A stretch of 64,000 nucleotides of DNA. Source: Bacillota bacterium. GTDB lineage: Bacteria > Bacillota > Clostridia > Saccharofermentanales > DTU023. Position numbers and translations under genes: made by a program. Shown piece after piece: positions 25,331 to 33,553 of this stretch (the first letter of the stretch is position 1; every line of letters begins with the position of its first letter). Location: the NCBI GenBank assembly GCA_023426575.1, contig JAFAAL010000001.1, positions 7,307 through 71,306 on the forward strand, in the 5' to 3' direction. Below the pieces are notes generated by a model. That model was not told the origin of the DNA. It was given only the letters and a program-made list of their open reading frames with translations, and made no database searches.

Positions 25331-25358
25331 AGAATACCATAATATTTTGGCTTGTCAA
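25331..25358 (-). promoter_or_regulatory. Promoter of tRNA-Val
   Basis: On the minus strand a consensus TTGACA (25358-25353), a 16-base A/T-rich spacer and TATTCT (25336-25331) lie between citF and the tRNA. The predicted start is about 20 bases before the mature tRNA. Confidence 0.75.
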
Positions 25359-25374
25359 TAGCCGCGATAAGAAC

Positions 25375-26790
25375 TTATGCCTCAACTTGCCGAATCTCCG
25401 AGAGCAGGCTCTCGTCCCGGTAGATGATGTCCGCGACCTTGCGCCCTGTCGCCCGCCTTAGCTCTGGCTTGCCACTGATGCTCTCGGCTCTGGCCTGGAG
25501 CTCGGCCAGGCTCAGGACGGGTAGCCTTGCCTCACGGAAGCGCTCGCCGAGGTCGACGCGGCGGGGATTGACAGCGAGGCCGTACTGTGTGACCAGACAG
25601 TCGATCGTCTCGCCAGGCGTCGAAACGCATTGGACCTGGTCGACAATCAGGGGCAGGCGGGCGCGAATCAGCGGCGCGATGATCATGGCCAACTTGGCTC
25701 CCGCTGCGGCATCGGAGTGCCCTCCTGAGCCGCCCATGATCTGGCCCTGTGAGTCCGTGTGGACATTGACATTGAAGTCGAGGTCTAGCTCCGTCGCCCC
25801 GAGGATGACGACGTCCAGCTGGTCGACCAGCGCCCCCCGCGGATTCGCAGCCGCATAGTGATAGGCTGAGACCTCGCGGTGTCGCGGATTCTTGCGAATC
25901 GACTCAACTGCCCCGAGGTCGAAGCACTGGACATCGTAGAGCGTCTCAAAACAGCCGTCCTCGAGCATGTCCACGAGGTAGGAGGTAATCCCGCCGAGGC
26001 CAAAGCTGCCCCGAATTTTGCGTTCGCGCATCAGGCGATGCAGATAGGTCGCGCTGGCAAGACTTGCGCCCCCCGCCCCCGTCTGAAAGGAGAAGCCGTC
26101 GATGAGGAGGCCTGAGGCATCAATGGCCTGAACTGCGAGATCGGCCATCAGGAGGCCAATGGGATCTCGGGTGACCTGGGTCGTGCCCGAGACGATTCCC
26201 CGCGGATCTCCGATGGCATCCACCATGACGATGTGGTCGACGAGAGAGCCCGGGATTGTGAAATCGGCAAGTGGCTCAGTGACATAGTGATCGCTGACGG
26301 CGATGACCGTCTGCGCTGCCTCGGCATCGGCGACGGCATAGCCGAGAGCGCCACAGGCCGAGGGCCCATATTTACCGCTGAGATTTCCCATATAGTCGAC
26401 CGTCGGCGCCGCAATAAAGGCGTAGTCGATCGGCGTCACGCCCGTCAAGATCGCCCGGGGCCTACCCCCGTGACTGCGAAATTGGACAGGCTTCGCCATG
26501 AGCCCGCGACTGATTTCACGACCCACGCGCTGTGACATATAGTTGCACTCAATCGCGCTGACGACCCCCTGTTCAATCCAGTCGATCAGTTCGGCATGGC
26601 AGTCAAAAATCGCCGAAGCGTTGATCGTCAGATCGCCCTTGCCCTGACGGGCGAGCTCGCGCAGGACGAGATTCAAGACATAGTCGCCGTTGCGCATGTG
26701 ATGGTGAAATGAGAGGCGGGAGCCACTGGGGATATCGAGCTCGCGGAGGAGAGCTCCGAGATCTTGATGTAATTTTTCTTTCCGGGACAC
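25375..26790 (-). CDS. citF: Citrate lyase alpha subunit (citrate CoA-transferase)
   Basis: CitF (471 aa) exchanges the acetyl group on the acyl carrier subunit for citrate in citrate lyase, which splits citrate to acetate and oxaloacetate. It is a family I CoA-transferase with the expected segments: LSFHHHMRNGD, GKYGPSACGALGYA, SFQTGAGGASLA and IMGGSGGHSDAAAGAK. Length is slightly short of the family's usual 500 or so, mainly at the N-terminus. The start at 26790 follows citE by 2 bases. It is the last gene of citD-citE-citF; no citC, citX, citG or citrate transporter is next to it. Confidence 0.95.
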   Translation of the reverse strand: MSRKEKLHQDLGALLRELDIPSGSRLSFHHHMRNGDYVLNLVLRELARQGKGDLTINASAIFDCHAELIDWIEQGVVSAIECNYMSQRVGREISRGLMAKPVQFRSHGGRPRAILTGVTPIDYAFIAAPTVDYMGNLSGKYGPSACGALGYAVADAEAAQTVIAVSDHYVTEPLADFTIPGSLVDHIVMVDAIGDPRGIVSGTTQVTRDPIGLLMADLAVQAIDASGLLIDGFSFQTGAGGASLASATYLHRLMRERKIRGSFGLGGITSYLVDMLEDGCFETLYDVQCFDLGAVESIRKNPRHREVSAYHYAAANPRGALVDQLDVVILGATELDLDFNVNVHTDSQGQIMGGSGGHSDAAAGAKLAMIIAPLIRARLPLIVDQVQCVSTPGETIDCLVTQYGLAVNPRRVDLGERFREARLPVLSLAELQARAESISGKPELRRATGRKVADIIYRDESLLSEIRQVEA

Positions 26791-26792
26791 GC

Positions 26793-27701
26793 TTACACCT
26801 CTAAACTTTCTAAGAAGGTCTGGGCCTCAGTCGTCAGTAGACCCAGCTGCTCGGCGAGCTCAAGAGTCTGGCGGGCCCTCGTCTCAATCGGCTTATCGAT
26901 CATCTTGCCACGCAGCGCGACCGCCCCCTTGCCCTCCGCCTTGCCGATGGCGAGGACCTCGAGGACCTCAAGCGCATAGTCGATCTCTGTGGTCGACGGC
27001 GAGAAGACCTGGTGAATGCCCCGAAGATGATGGGGAGAGATCGCCGCCTTGGCGGTGAAGCCGAGGCCCTTGGCCAATTGGGCGTCGGCAATCAGTCCTG
27101 CCTCATCTTGAGCATCAGTAAAGGGTGTATCGATGGCCGCAAGCCCCGCCGACTTGGCCGCCAGAACAATCTGCGAGCGCGCGAGGAAGATCTCGTCACC
27201 CGCCTGCGTCCGCACGGCGCCAATATCGGCCGTATAGTCTTCGGCTCCGAGGAAGAGCGCAACATTGCGCTCTGAGGCACGGGCAATCGCAGGAGCATTT
27301 CCCACTCCCGCCGCCGTCTCGAGCAATGGGATCAGCCGGGTTCTGCCCAGAGGTATTCCCGACTCTTTTTCCAATGCGTCCAAAGCCCCACTGAGCGCCA
27401 CGATCTGCTCTTCGAACTCGATCTTCGGGGGCATGATGGCGGCTGGGCGACAGGGGACAATCAGCTCCAGATCACGGCGCCAAAAGTCCGTCTTCAAATC
27501 ATTGATGCGAATGACAATCTGGCGGGCACCGTAGTCGAGCGCCGTCAGCGCATGGTGGACGAGCTGCCGCGCCGCATCCTTTTCTGCAGGAGCCACCGCA
27601 TCCTCAAGATCGAGGATCAGGGCGTCAGCGGGGAGCACGGTACCATTGAGAAGCATCGCTGGACTGTTGCCAGGTAAAAACAAGAGCGATCTAAAGCGCA
27701 T
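26793..27701 (-). CDS. citE: Citrate lyase beta subunit (citryl-ACP lyase)
   Basis: CitE (302 aa) cleaves citryl-ACP to oxaloacetate and acetyl-ACP. It is a TIM-barrel of the HpcH/HpaI family with RSLLFLPGNSPAML at the N-terminus, the LILDLEDAVAP segment and the LFLGAEDYTADIGA segment that binds metal and substrate. ATG 27701 is chosen over TTG 27707 because AGGAG is 8 bases before it. It overlaps the end of citD, so the operon is translationally coupled. Confidence 0.95.
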   Translation of the reverse strand: MRFRSLLFLPGNSPAMLLNGTVLPADALILDLEDAVAPAEKDAARQLVHHALTALDYGARQIVIRINDLKTDFWRRDLELIVPCRPAAIMPPKIEFEEQIVALSGALDALEKESGIPLGRTRLIPLLETAAGVGNAPAIARASERNVALFLGAEDYTADIGAVRTQAGDEIFLARSQIVLAAKSAGLAAIDTPFTDAQDEAGLIADAQLAKGLGFTAKAAISPHHLRGIHQVFSPSTTEIDYALEVLEVLAIGKAEGKGAVALRGKMIDKPIETRARQTLELAEQLGLLTTEAQTFLESLEV

Positions 27702-27960
27702 CGTCAAAGCTCCTCTCCAAGGCCGTGATCAGACGCGCCCTCAAGGTACAGTCCAGAGCCCCGTGGTCATGGACAATGACTTGACAGTCCGCGACAGCGT
27801 AGGACTCTAAAACGTCGCGAATGCTCGCCTCCATGGCCTGACCATACTGGGCGGCAATGGGCGAATGGAGCTCTATTTGGCGCTCCTTGGCCGGTCGGAG
27901 TTCAATAAAGACGTCACTTGAGGCATGTGTTCCTGCCGTGACTGCGCGCTTGACCTGCAT
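27691..27960 (-). CDS. citD: Citrate lyase acyl carrier subunit
   Basis: CitD (89 aa) is the acyl carrier protein of citrate lyase. The conserved AGTHASSDVFI segment carries Ser14, the attachment point of the phosphoribosyl-dephospho-CoA group in the family. The ATG at 27960 behind GGGAGGT gives normal length; an upstream in-frame ATG at 28026 would add 22 unlikely residues overlapping the promoter. First gene of the cit operon. Attachment of the prosthetic group needs CitX and CitG, not seen here. Confidence 0.93.
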   Translation of the reverse strand: MQVKRAVTAGTHASSDVFIELRPAKERQIELHSPIAAQYGQAMEASIRDVLESYAVADCQVIVHDHGALDCTLRARLITALERSFDDAL

Positions 27961-27994
27961 GCTGACCTCCCGATCAATAAATCTATGCCTCCCC

Positions 27995-28003
27995 AGTATA
28001 GCA
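27995..28003 (-). promoter_or_regulatory. Extended -10 promoter of citDEF
   Basis: On the minus strand TGC-TATACT (28003-27995) lies 35 bases before the citD start. It sits back to back with the troA-like promoter in the 170-base divergent gap. No good -35 box is seen at the usual distance. Confidence 0.5.
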
Positions 28004-28036
28004 AATTCAATGTGAAAAAATGGCAAAGCTCAAGTC

Positions 28037-28065
28037 TTGCTTTAGCCCATGAAAGTCGCTATACT
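28037..28065 (+). promoter_or_regulatory. Promoter of the Mn/Zn ABC transporter operon
   Basis: TTGCTT (28037-28042), a 17-base spacer and TATACT (28060-28065) form a good sigma-A type promoter. The predicted start, near 28072, is at the left edge of the palindrome at 28073-28092. Confidence 0.65.
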
Positions 28066-28072
28066 AAGCAAG

Positions 28073-28092
28073 TAGTTACCTATTGCTAACTA
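28073..28092. promoter_or_regulatory. Candidate metal-responsive operator (DtxR/MntR type)
   Basis: TAGTTACCTATTGCTAACTA has 8-base arms (TAGTTA[C/G]C and GCTAACTA) with one mismatch around TATT. It covers the predicted transcription start of a Mn/Zn uptake operon, and its size and TTA/TAA core resemble sites of DtxR-family regulators such as TroR and MntR. No regulator gene is adjacent. Confidence 0.5.
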
Positions 28093-28130
28093 GGAGCTGC
28101 ACCATTCTAATCTATATGAGGTATATAACA

Positions 28131-29135
28131 ATGAATCAAAAAGTCAGCAAGATTTTAGCCATTCTTCTCGCTACCCTCTTCTGCCTCGGTAGCCTTGTGG
28201 CCTGCGCCCCGCAAAAGGGCGGCCAGAGCTCCACGGCCGAAGCTGAGAAGAGCGCGACTGCAGACCGCTCAGAAGAAGCGAGTCCAAGCGACGATGGCAG
28301 CAAGAAGATCGTTACCGTCACCACGTCCTTTCTCTACGATATGACGCGCGTCCTGGTCGGCGATCTCGTCAATCTCCAATTGATCATCCCCGCTGGCGAA
28401 GATCCACACCTGTATAAGCCCCTGCCCGAAGACAGCAAGAAGATCAAGTCCGCCGACCTCGTTCTCTATCACGGCCTCCACTTCGAGGGCAAGATGGTCG
28501 ACGCGCTCGAGCAATACGGCGTCTCCGTCAGCGAAAAATTTCCCGCTGACCGCATCGGCCAGATGGACGAAGACGGCAAGACCATCGTCGACCCCCACTT
28601 CTGGTTCGATCTCGAGCTCTACGCCCTGGCCTGTGATCGCGCTGCCGAGGCCCTGACAGAGCTCCTGCCAGAGCAAAAAGAGCTGATCGAGAAGAATCTC
28701 AGCGATTACAAGCAAGTGCTGAAAGAGACCGATCAGTGGATCCGCGACGAGCTCGCCAAGATCCCCGAAGACTCGCGCTACCTCATCACCCCCCACGACG
28801 CCTTCAACTACTTCTCGAGATCATATGGAATCACCGTCCATGCACCGCAGGGCGTCAGCACCGACTCTGAGGTCTCGGGAGCAGATGTCGAAGAGACCAT
28901 CAATCTCATCGTCGAACATAAGGTCAAAGCCATCTTCGCCGAATCGACCACTGATCCTGCGCGCATGGAGAAGCTCCGTGAGGACTGTCAGCGCAAGGGA
29001 TTCGAGGTCAAGGTCGTCAGTGGTGATGGTCATGAACTCTTCTCCGACTCCCTGGCCGCCGAGGGGCAGCCTGGCGACAACTTTATCGACATGCTTAAGC
29101 ACAATGTGAGCCTCATCGTCGAGAATCTTAAATAA
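28131..29135 (+). CDS. troA: Mn/Zn ABC transporter substrate-binding lipoprotein
   Basis: A 334-aa cluster A-I binding protein (TroA/ZnuA/PsaA family) that captures Mn2+ or Zn2+ outside the membrane. The signal peptide ends in a lipobox (SLVAC, Cys25), followed by a Ser/Glu/Ala-rich linker to about residue 58. Expected metal ligands are His93 (DPHLYK), His156 (DPHFWFD), His222 (TPHDAFNYFS) and Asp306 (LFSDSLA), the His3-Asp pattern of TroA. There is no His-rich loop of the ZnuA kind, so Mn or mixed use is likely. ATG 28131 is preferred over an upstream in-frame start. First gene of a four-gene operon. Confidence 0.9.
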   Translation: MNQKVSKILAILLATLFCLGSLVACAPQKGGQSSTAEAEKSATADRSEEASPSDDGSKKIVTVTTSFLYDMTRVLVGDLVNLQLIIPAGEDPHLYKPLPEDSKKIKSADLVLYHGLHFEGKMVDALEQYGVSVSEKFPADRIGQMDEDGKTIVDPHFWFDLELYALACDRAAEALTELLPEQKELIEKNLSDYKQVLKETDQWIRDELAKIPEDSRYLITPHDAFNYFSRSYGITVHAPQGVSTDSEVSGADVEETINLIVEHKVKAIFAESTTDPARMEKLREDCQRKGFEVKVVSGDGHELFSDSLAAEGQPGDNFIDMLKHNVSLIVENLK

Positions 29136-29211
29136 GAAGCCTGTGACAGAGGATAATTTCAGTCAATTGAAGTAAGATAGTCAAGCAGAAGAATAAAAGG
29201 AGGGACACTGC

Positions 29212-29964
29212 GTGTCCTTAGACAGAAGTAATCATTTGACGCAGGAAGGCGTGCCGGCCATCGAGGCCGAGCACGTCTCTCTGCGCTACGATCAGGACCT
29301 CGTCGTCGACGATGTCAGTTTTCAATTGGCGACGGGAACCCTCACCGCCCTCATCGGCCCCAACGGTGCTGGTAAGAGCACTCTCTTCAAGGGTTTACTG
29401 GGCCTCCACCCACTCACTCAGGGCCGCGTCCAATTTCATGGCCAGCCTCTGGACGAGGTCAGGCGTCAGATCGCCTATCTGCCCCAGAAGTCCGAGGTCA
29501 ATTGGGACTTCCCCCTGACCGTCTTCGAACTGGCTCTCATGGGTCGCTACCCTCACCTCGGCTGGTTCAAGAGGCCGCACAAGCGCGACCGCGAACTCGC
29601 CCTGGCCGCCCTGGAAAAGGTCGAGATGCAAGACTTTGCCAGGCGCCAGATTCAGGAGCTCTCCGGTGGACAGAAGCAGCGCGCCTTCCTCGCCCGAGCC
29701 CTCGCCCAGGCTGCGGACTACTACTTTCTCGACGAGGCCTTTCAGGGGATCGATGCCCGTTCTGCCGATATCCTCTGGAGCATTCTCGCGAGCTTGCGCG
29801 CTCAGGGCAAGACCATTCTCATCGTCCACCACGACCTCAAGACGATTGACGAGCGCTTCGACCATGTCGTCATGATCAAGCGTCACTTGCTCGCCGCTGG
29901 CTCACCTCGCGAGGTTCTGAGCCCAGAGAACCTCGAACGCGCCTACCCAGGAGTGAGAGCATGA
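29212..29964 (+). CDS. troB: Mn/Zn ABC transporter ATP-binding protein
   Basis: A 250-aa ABC ATPase that powers the metal transporter. Walker A is GPNGAGKST, the Q-loop region is AYLPQKSEV, the signature is LSGGQKQR, Walker B is YYFLDEAFQGID, and the switch His is in IVHHDLK. YLPQKSEVNWDFPLTV is typical of Mn/Zn uptake systems. The GTG start sits behind AGGAGGG. It overlaps the next permease gene by 4 bases (ATGA). Confidence 0.95.
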   Translation: MSLDRSNHLTQEGVPAIEAEHVSLRYDQDLVVDDVSFQLATGTLTALIGPNGAGKSTLFKGLLGLHPLTQGRVQFHGQPLDEVRRQIAYLPQKSEVNWDFPLTVFELALMGRYPHLGWFKRPHKRDRELALAALEKVEMQDFARRQIQELSGGQKQRAFLARALAQAADYYFLDEAFQGIDARSADILWSILASLRAQGKTILIVHHDLKTIDERFDHVVMIKRHLLAAGSPREVLSPENLERAYPGVRA

Positions 29965-30842
29965 GCCTCCAAGACTGGCTGCGAACGCTCAGCGACCTCA
30001 ATTTCTGGATTCCTGCGCTGTGCTCGATGATCCTTGCGCTGGCCTCGGCCCTCGTCGGCTCAATTTCCGTTCTCCGTGGGCAGAGTCTCATCGGCGATGC
30101 CATCGGCCACGCCTCACTCCCTGGGGTCATGTTGGCCTTTATGCTCTTCTTGAACCGCGATCCCTGGCTGCTCATGCTCGGGGCCATGTGCTTTGGCTAC
30201 ATCGCCTACCAGACAATCGAATATCTTGCAGGGCCTCGCAAGGAGAACCTCGACCGCGCACTCGCAATCGTCCTCTCCTCCTTCTTCGGCCTCGGCATCT
30301 GTTTCAAGAGCGTCATTCAGAGCTTCCCGCGCTACCAGTCCGTGCCCAAGGGAGGTCTAGAGACTTACTTCTTTGGCCAGGCTGCCCTCGCCGCCAAGCA
30401 AGATCTCTACTTCATTCTCATCGTCGCTGGGCTGACCATCGCTCTCTTCTTGCTCTTTTACAAGGAGATTTCCCTCAGTATTTTTGATCTCCACTTTGCC
30501 ACGCTCTCAGGCTTCAGGCCTCAGCTCGTCGGCAATCTCAGCCTCATCCTCATCCTCGCCCTCATCGCCGCAGGCCTGCGAGTCGTCGGGGCCATTCTCA
30601 TCGCCTCTCTGCTCATCGCTCCGACGGTCTGTGCCAAGCAGTGGACGCGAACCTATAAGAGCCTCTTGCGACTTGCCGCCGTCATCTCTCTCGTCTCCGC
30701 ATTCTTAGGCAATCTCTTGGGTCGCCTCGCATGGCCCAATGGGGCAGCCATCGTCTTTGTGCTCTCACTTTTGACGATTTTCTCTATTTTCTTCGGTAAA
30801 GAAAGCCGACTGTACAAGCGTCGGCAGAGTAGGAGGGCCTAG
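29961..30842 (+). CDS. troC: Mn/Zn ABC transporter permease 1
   Basis: A 293-aa integral membrane subunit of the ABC-3 (ZnuB/TroC) family with about eight hydrophobic helices. Family segments LRGQSLIGDAIGHASLPGV near the N-terminus and VVGAILIASLLIAPTVCA in the C-terminal half are clear. It forms the channel with the second permease. Its start overlaps the ATPase gene and its stop is directly followed by the next ATG. Confidence 0.93.
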   Translation: MSLQDWLRTLSDLNFWIPALCSMILALASALVGSISVLRGQSLIGDAIGHASLPGVMLAFMLFLNRDPWLLMLGAMCFGYIAYQTIEYLAGPRKENLDRALAIVLSSFFGLGICFKSVIQSFPRYQSVPKGGLETYFFGQAALAAKQDLYFILIVAGLTIALFLLFYKEISLSIFDLHFATLSGFRPQLVGNLSLILILALIAAGLRVVGAILIASLLIAPTVCAKQWTRTYKSLLRLAAVISLVSAFLGNLLGRLAWPNGAAIVFVLSLLTIFSIFFGKESRLYKRRQSRRA

Positions 30843-31724
30843 ATGTTTGCTCTTCTCATTCTCTTGACGGCCGCAACAGCCCTCTCTCTCCCAGGTCTCT
30901 TCCTCGTTCTGCGCAAGCTCGCCATGCTGGGGGACGCCCTCTCCCATACGGTGCTCCTCGGCATCGTCCTCGGCTACTTCATTGTGCCAGATCTCAACTC
31001 ACCCATCCTGATTCTCGCTGCGAGCCTCTTTTCGGTGTTGACAGTCACGGTCATCGAGTTTCTCAATCAGAAGGGTGGCCTCGCAGGGGATGCCTCGATC
31101 GGTATTGTCTTCCCCTTCTTATTCTCGCTCGGCGTCATCTTGCTGAGTCGCTATCTTCGAAACGTCCACCTCGACCTCGACTGCGTCATCATGGGAGATC
31201 TGACCTTTGCCGACCTCGTGCGCACAGAGGTCCTGGGCTACTCAGTCCCCAGCAGCCTGATCAATCTCTTGCTCGTCCTGCTCCTCAACATTGTCTTCAT
31301 CTCTCTCTTTTTTAAAGAGCTAAAGCTCTCTGCTTTTGACCCTCAGGCCGCCGAGATCGCCGGCTTCAAGAAGCAGTGGCTCAACCTCGGACTGAGCTTG
31401 ATGGTCGCCATCTCGGCCGTCGTCTCCTTTGAGATTGTCGGGGCCATCTTGGTCATTGCCTTCTTGGTCATTCCCGCCTCTTTTGCCCTCCTCTTTACCC
31501 ACAGCCTAGAGCAGTCACTCTGGCTCTCCCTCGGCTTCACCCTCGTCGTCGGCTCGATCTCCTTTGGACTTGCCTGGCACTTCAATCTCAATCCGGCGGG
31601 CTTCACCGCCGCTGTCATGGGCCTGGTCTATATCGCTGCCTTCGCCTTGCGGGATCTCAGACAGCGCCTAAAGCAGAGTCGAGCCCAGGAGAGCAGGATG
31701 AAGAAAGAGTCGCTAAAGTCTTAA
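30843..31724 (+). CDS. troD: Mn/Zn ABC transporter permease 2
   Basis: Second ABC-3 permease (293 aa), related to the first: VLRKLAMLGDALSHTVLLGIV and IVGAILVIAFLVIPASFALL are the matching segments. Two different permeases per operon is the TroABCD-type layout, whereas ZnuABC-type systems usually have one. The C-terminus is a charged cytoplasmic tail (RQRLKQSRAQESRMKKE). The following 78 bases before capB show no clear terminator, so read-through is possible. Confidence 0.93.
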   Translation: MFALLILLTAATALSLPGLFLVLRKLAMLGDALSHTVLLGIVLGYFIVPDLNSPILILAASLFSVLTVTVIEFLNQKGGLAGDASIGIVFPFLFSLGVILLSRYLRNVHLDLDCVIMGDLTFADLVRTEVLGYSVPSSLINLLLVLLLNIVFISLFFKELKLSAFDPQAAEIAGFKKQWLNLGLSLMVAISAVVSFEIVGAILVIAFLVIPASFALLFTHSLEQSLWLSLGFTLVVGSISFGLAWHFNLNPAGFTAAVMGLVYIAAFALRDLRQRLKQSRAQESRMKKESLKS

Positions 31725-31802
31725 GAGTTTGCAGAATAGCCTCATTTAGTGTTAAATTAGCTCTTAGTTTTGAACTTATTTCCAAAAGGTGAGTTCACGA
31801 AT

Positions 31803-33101
31803 GTGAGGACGAGGGTGAGCTACTTGATCATGATTTCACCGATCATTCTGATTGCCGTGCTCGGCTTCTTGGAGAAGCGTCGCAGTCAGCATGATCTCAA
31901 TAAGATCCCTCTTAGGATTAATGTCAATGGCATCCGGGGCAAGTCGACAGTGACGCGCCTCTGCTTTGCCGTCTTGAGAGAAGCTGGCTACGAGGTCATC
32001 GGCAAGACGACGGGCTCGGCCACGCGGATGCTCTACTGGGATCAAGAGGCGGAGGAATGTATTGAGAGACAACCCTCTGGTCCCTCGATCAAGGAGCAGC
32101 TCAGAGTTGTCCACCGGGCCGCCAAGTATGGTGCCGAGGCCCTGGTCTGTGAGTGCATGGCCGTGCGTCCTGAATATCAAGAAGTCTTCCAGAAGGAGAT
32201 GATTCAGGCACAGATGACCGTCATCGTCAACACCTTAAAGGACCACCTCGACGAGATGGGTCCGACGACGACTCAAATTGCCTGGGCCTTTGCCGCGGGC
32301 ATTCCCGAAAACGGCAAACTCGTCGTACCCGAGGATGAATTTACTGACTACTATCGCGAGGAGGCCGCTAAACTCGGCACAGAAGTCTATACTTTTTCCG
32401 AGGATCGCATACCGCCCGAGCTCGAGGGCCTGATTGCCAAGGGGATCTTCCCCGCCAATTGTGCCGCCGCCCTTGCCGTGGCCAGAGCGCTCGAGATCCC
32501 CGAGTCGGTCGCGGTCGCAGGCATCCTCAAGGCGACCCCAGATCCTGGAGCCATGCGCATTCAGGAAGTTCTCCACAAGGACGGCTCCGGCTTCTTCGTC
32601 AATGCCTTTGCCGCCAATGAGCCCGCGTCGAGTCTCAAGATCTGGAATCTCATCCAGCATCTCAACCTGCCTCTCGAGAAACCTCTAATCCTCTTTAATG
32701 CCAGGGCGGACCGCATCGATCGGACCAAGCTCTTTGCCAAGGACTTCTTCCCTGAGATGCCCCGCGCGGACATCGTCGTCATCGGCGAGAGCGCGCGCAG
32801 TTTTATCCGCGAGGTCAAACGAGGCAAGTACCCCAATATCGACCGCATCTATGACCTGACCCAACACGCCCCCCGCGAGGTCGCTCAGGTCTTGCATTCT
32901 CTGGCCCCACGCCGTACTATCTTCGCGGTCGGCAATCTCCACGGAGCTGGCGAGGCCGTCATTGCCGAACTCATTGAGTCTGGCCACCTCACCGCCACGG
33001 ACAAGGTGCGTCTCACGGACTGTCGCCTGCCTCTCAGCGATGAGGAGACGCCCGACAATCTGGCCCGAGCCGAAGCGATCTCGAGCGAGGAGAATTTATG
33101 A
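31803..33101 (+). CDS. capB: Poly-gamma-glutamate synthase ligase subunit (PgsB/CapB)
   Basis: CapB/PgsB (432 aa) is the ATP-dependent amide ligase that polymerises glutamate through its gamma-carboxyl at the inner membrane face. An N-terminal membrane helix is followed by LEKRRSQ and the P-loop NGIRGKST, then the Mur-ligase-like core with VCECMAVRPEYQ and VNTLKDHLDEMGPT, all family signatures. GTG 31803, about 9 bases behind AAGGTGA, is preferred; TTG 31770 would add 11 residues. Its stop overlaps capC (ATGA). It begins a capB-capC-capA-ggt cluster. Confidence 0.92.
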   Translation: MRTRVSYLIMISPIILIAVLGFLEKRRSQHDLNKIPLRINVNGIRGKSTVTRLCFAVLREAGYEVIGKTTGSATRMLYWDQEAEECIERQPSGPSIKEQLRVVHRAAKYGAEALVCECMAVRPEYQEVFQKEMIQAQMTVIVNTLKDHLDEMGPTTTQIAWAFAAGIPENGKLVVPEDEFTDYYREEAAKLGTEVYTFSEDRIPPELEGLIAKGIFPANCAAALAVARALEIPESVAVAGILKATPDPGAMRIQEVLHKDGSGFFVNAFAANEPASSLKIWNLIQHLNLPLEKPLILFNARADRIDRTKLFAKDFFPEMPRADIVVIGESARSFIREVKRGKYPNIDRIYDLTQHAPREVAQVLHSLAPRRTIFAVGNLHGAGEAVIAELIESGHLTATDKVRLTDCRLPLSDEETPDNLARAEAISSEENL

Positions 33102-33547
33102 ATTACGTCTATTTAAGTATTGTTCTCGGACTGGCGCTGAGCCTGATTCTCGATGACTTTTTGGGTATTACGCCAGGCGGCATGGTCGTCCCTGGCTATC
33201 TCGCCCTCATCTTCGACCAGTGGCCACGGCTGATCATGGTCTATGTCATCTCTCTCTTGACCTTCTTGATTGTGCAGAAGATTCTGCCACGCTTTTTCAT
33301 TCTCTACGGCAAGCGTAAATTTGCCGCCTGTATCATGGTCGGCATGCTCCTCAAGATTCTCTTCCAAGTCGTCGTGCCCCTGGCCCTGCCAGAGACCTCG
33401 CTCTTCCTCCAGGGTGGAACCGTCATCATCCCAGGTCTCCTCGCGGCCACCTATGCCAGACAGGGCATCCGCTATACCCTCCCCGCCTCCCTCCTCGCAG
33501 CCGGTCTCATCTTCGGGATCAACACGCTCGTCTTCTACATGATTTAA
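33098..33547 (+). CDS. capC: Poly-gamma-glutamate synthesis membrane protein (PgsC/CapC)
   Basis: CapC/PgsC (149 aa) is a small multi-helix membrane protein that works with CapB in polymer formation. Family segments include GITPGGMVVPGYLA near residue 23, a ...YGKRKFAACIMVG... helix start and the GTVIIPGLLAA loop. Length is normal. It overlaps capB by 4 bases and runs directly into the capA-like gene. Confidence 0.93.
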   Translation: MNYVYLSIVLGLALSLILDDFLGITPGGMVVPGYLALIFDQWPRLIMVYVISLLTFLIVQKILPRFFILYGKRKFAACIMVGMLLKILFQVVVPLALPETSLFLQGGTVIIPGLLAATYARQGIRYTLPASLLAAGLIFGINTLVFYMI

Positions 33548-33553
33548 TTGGCC

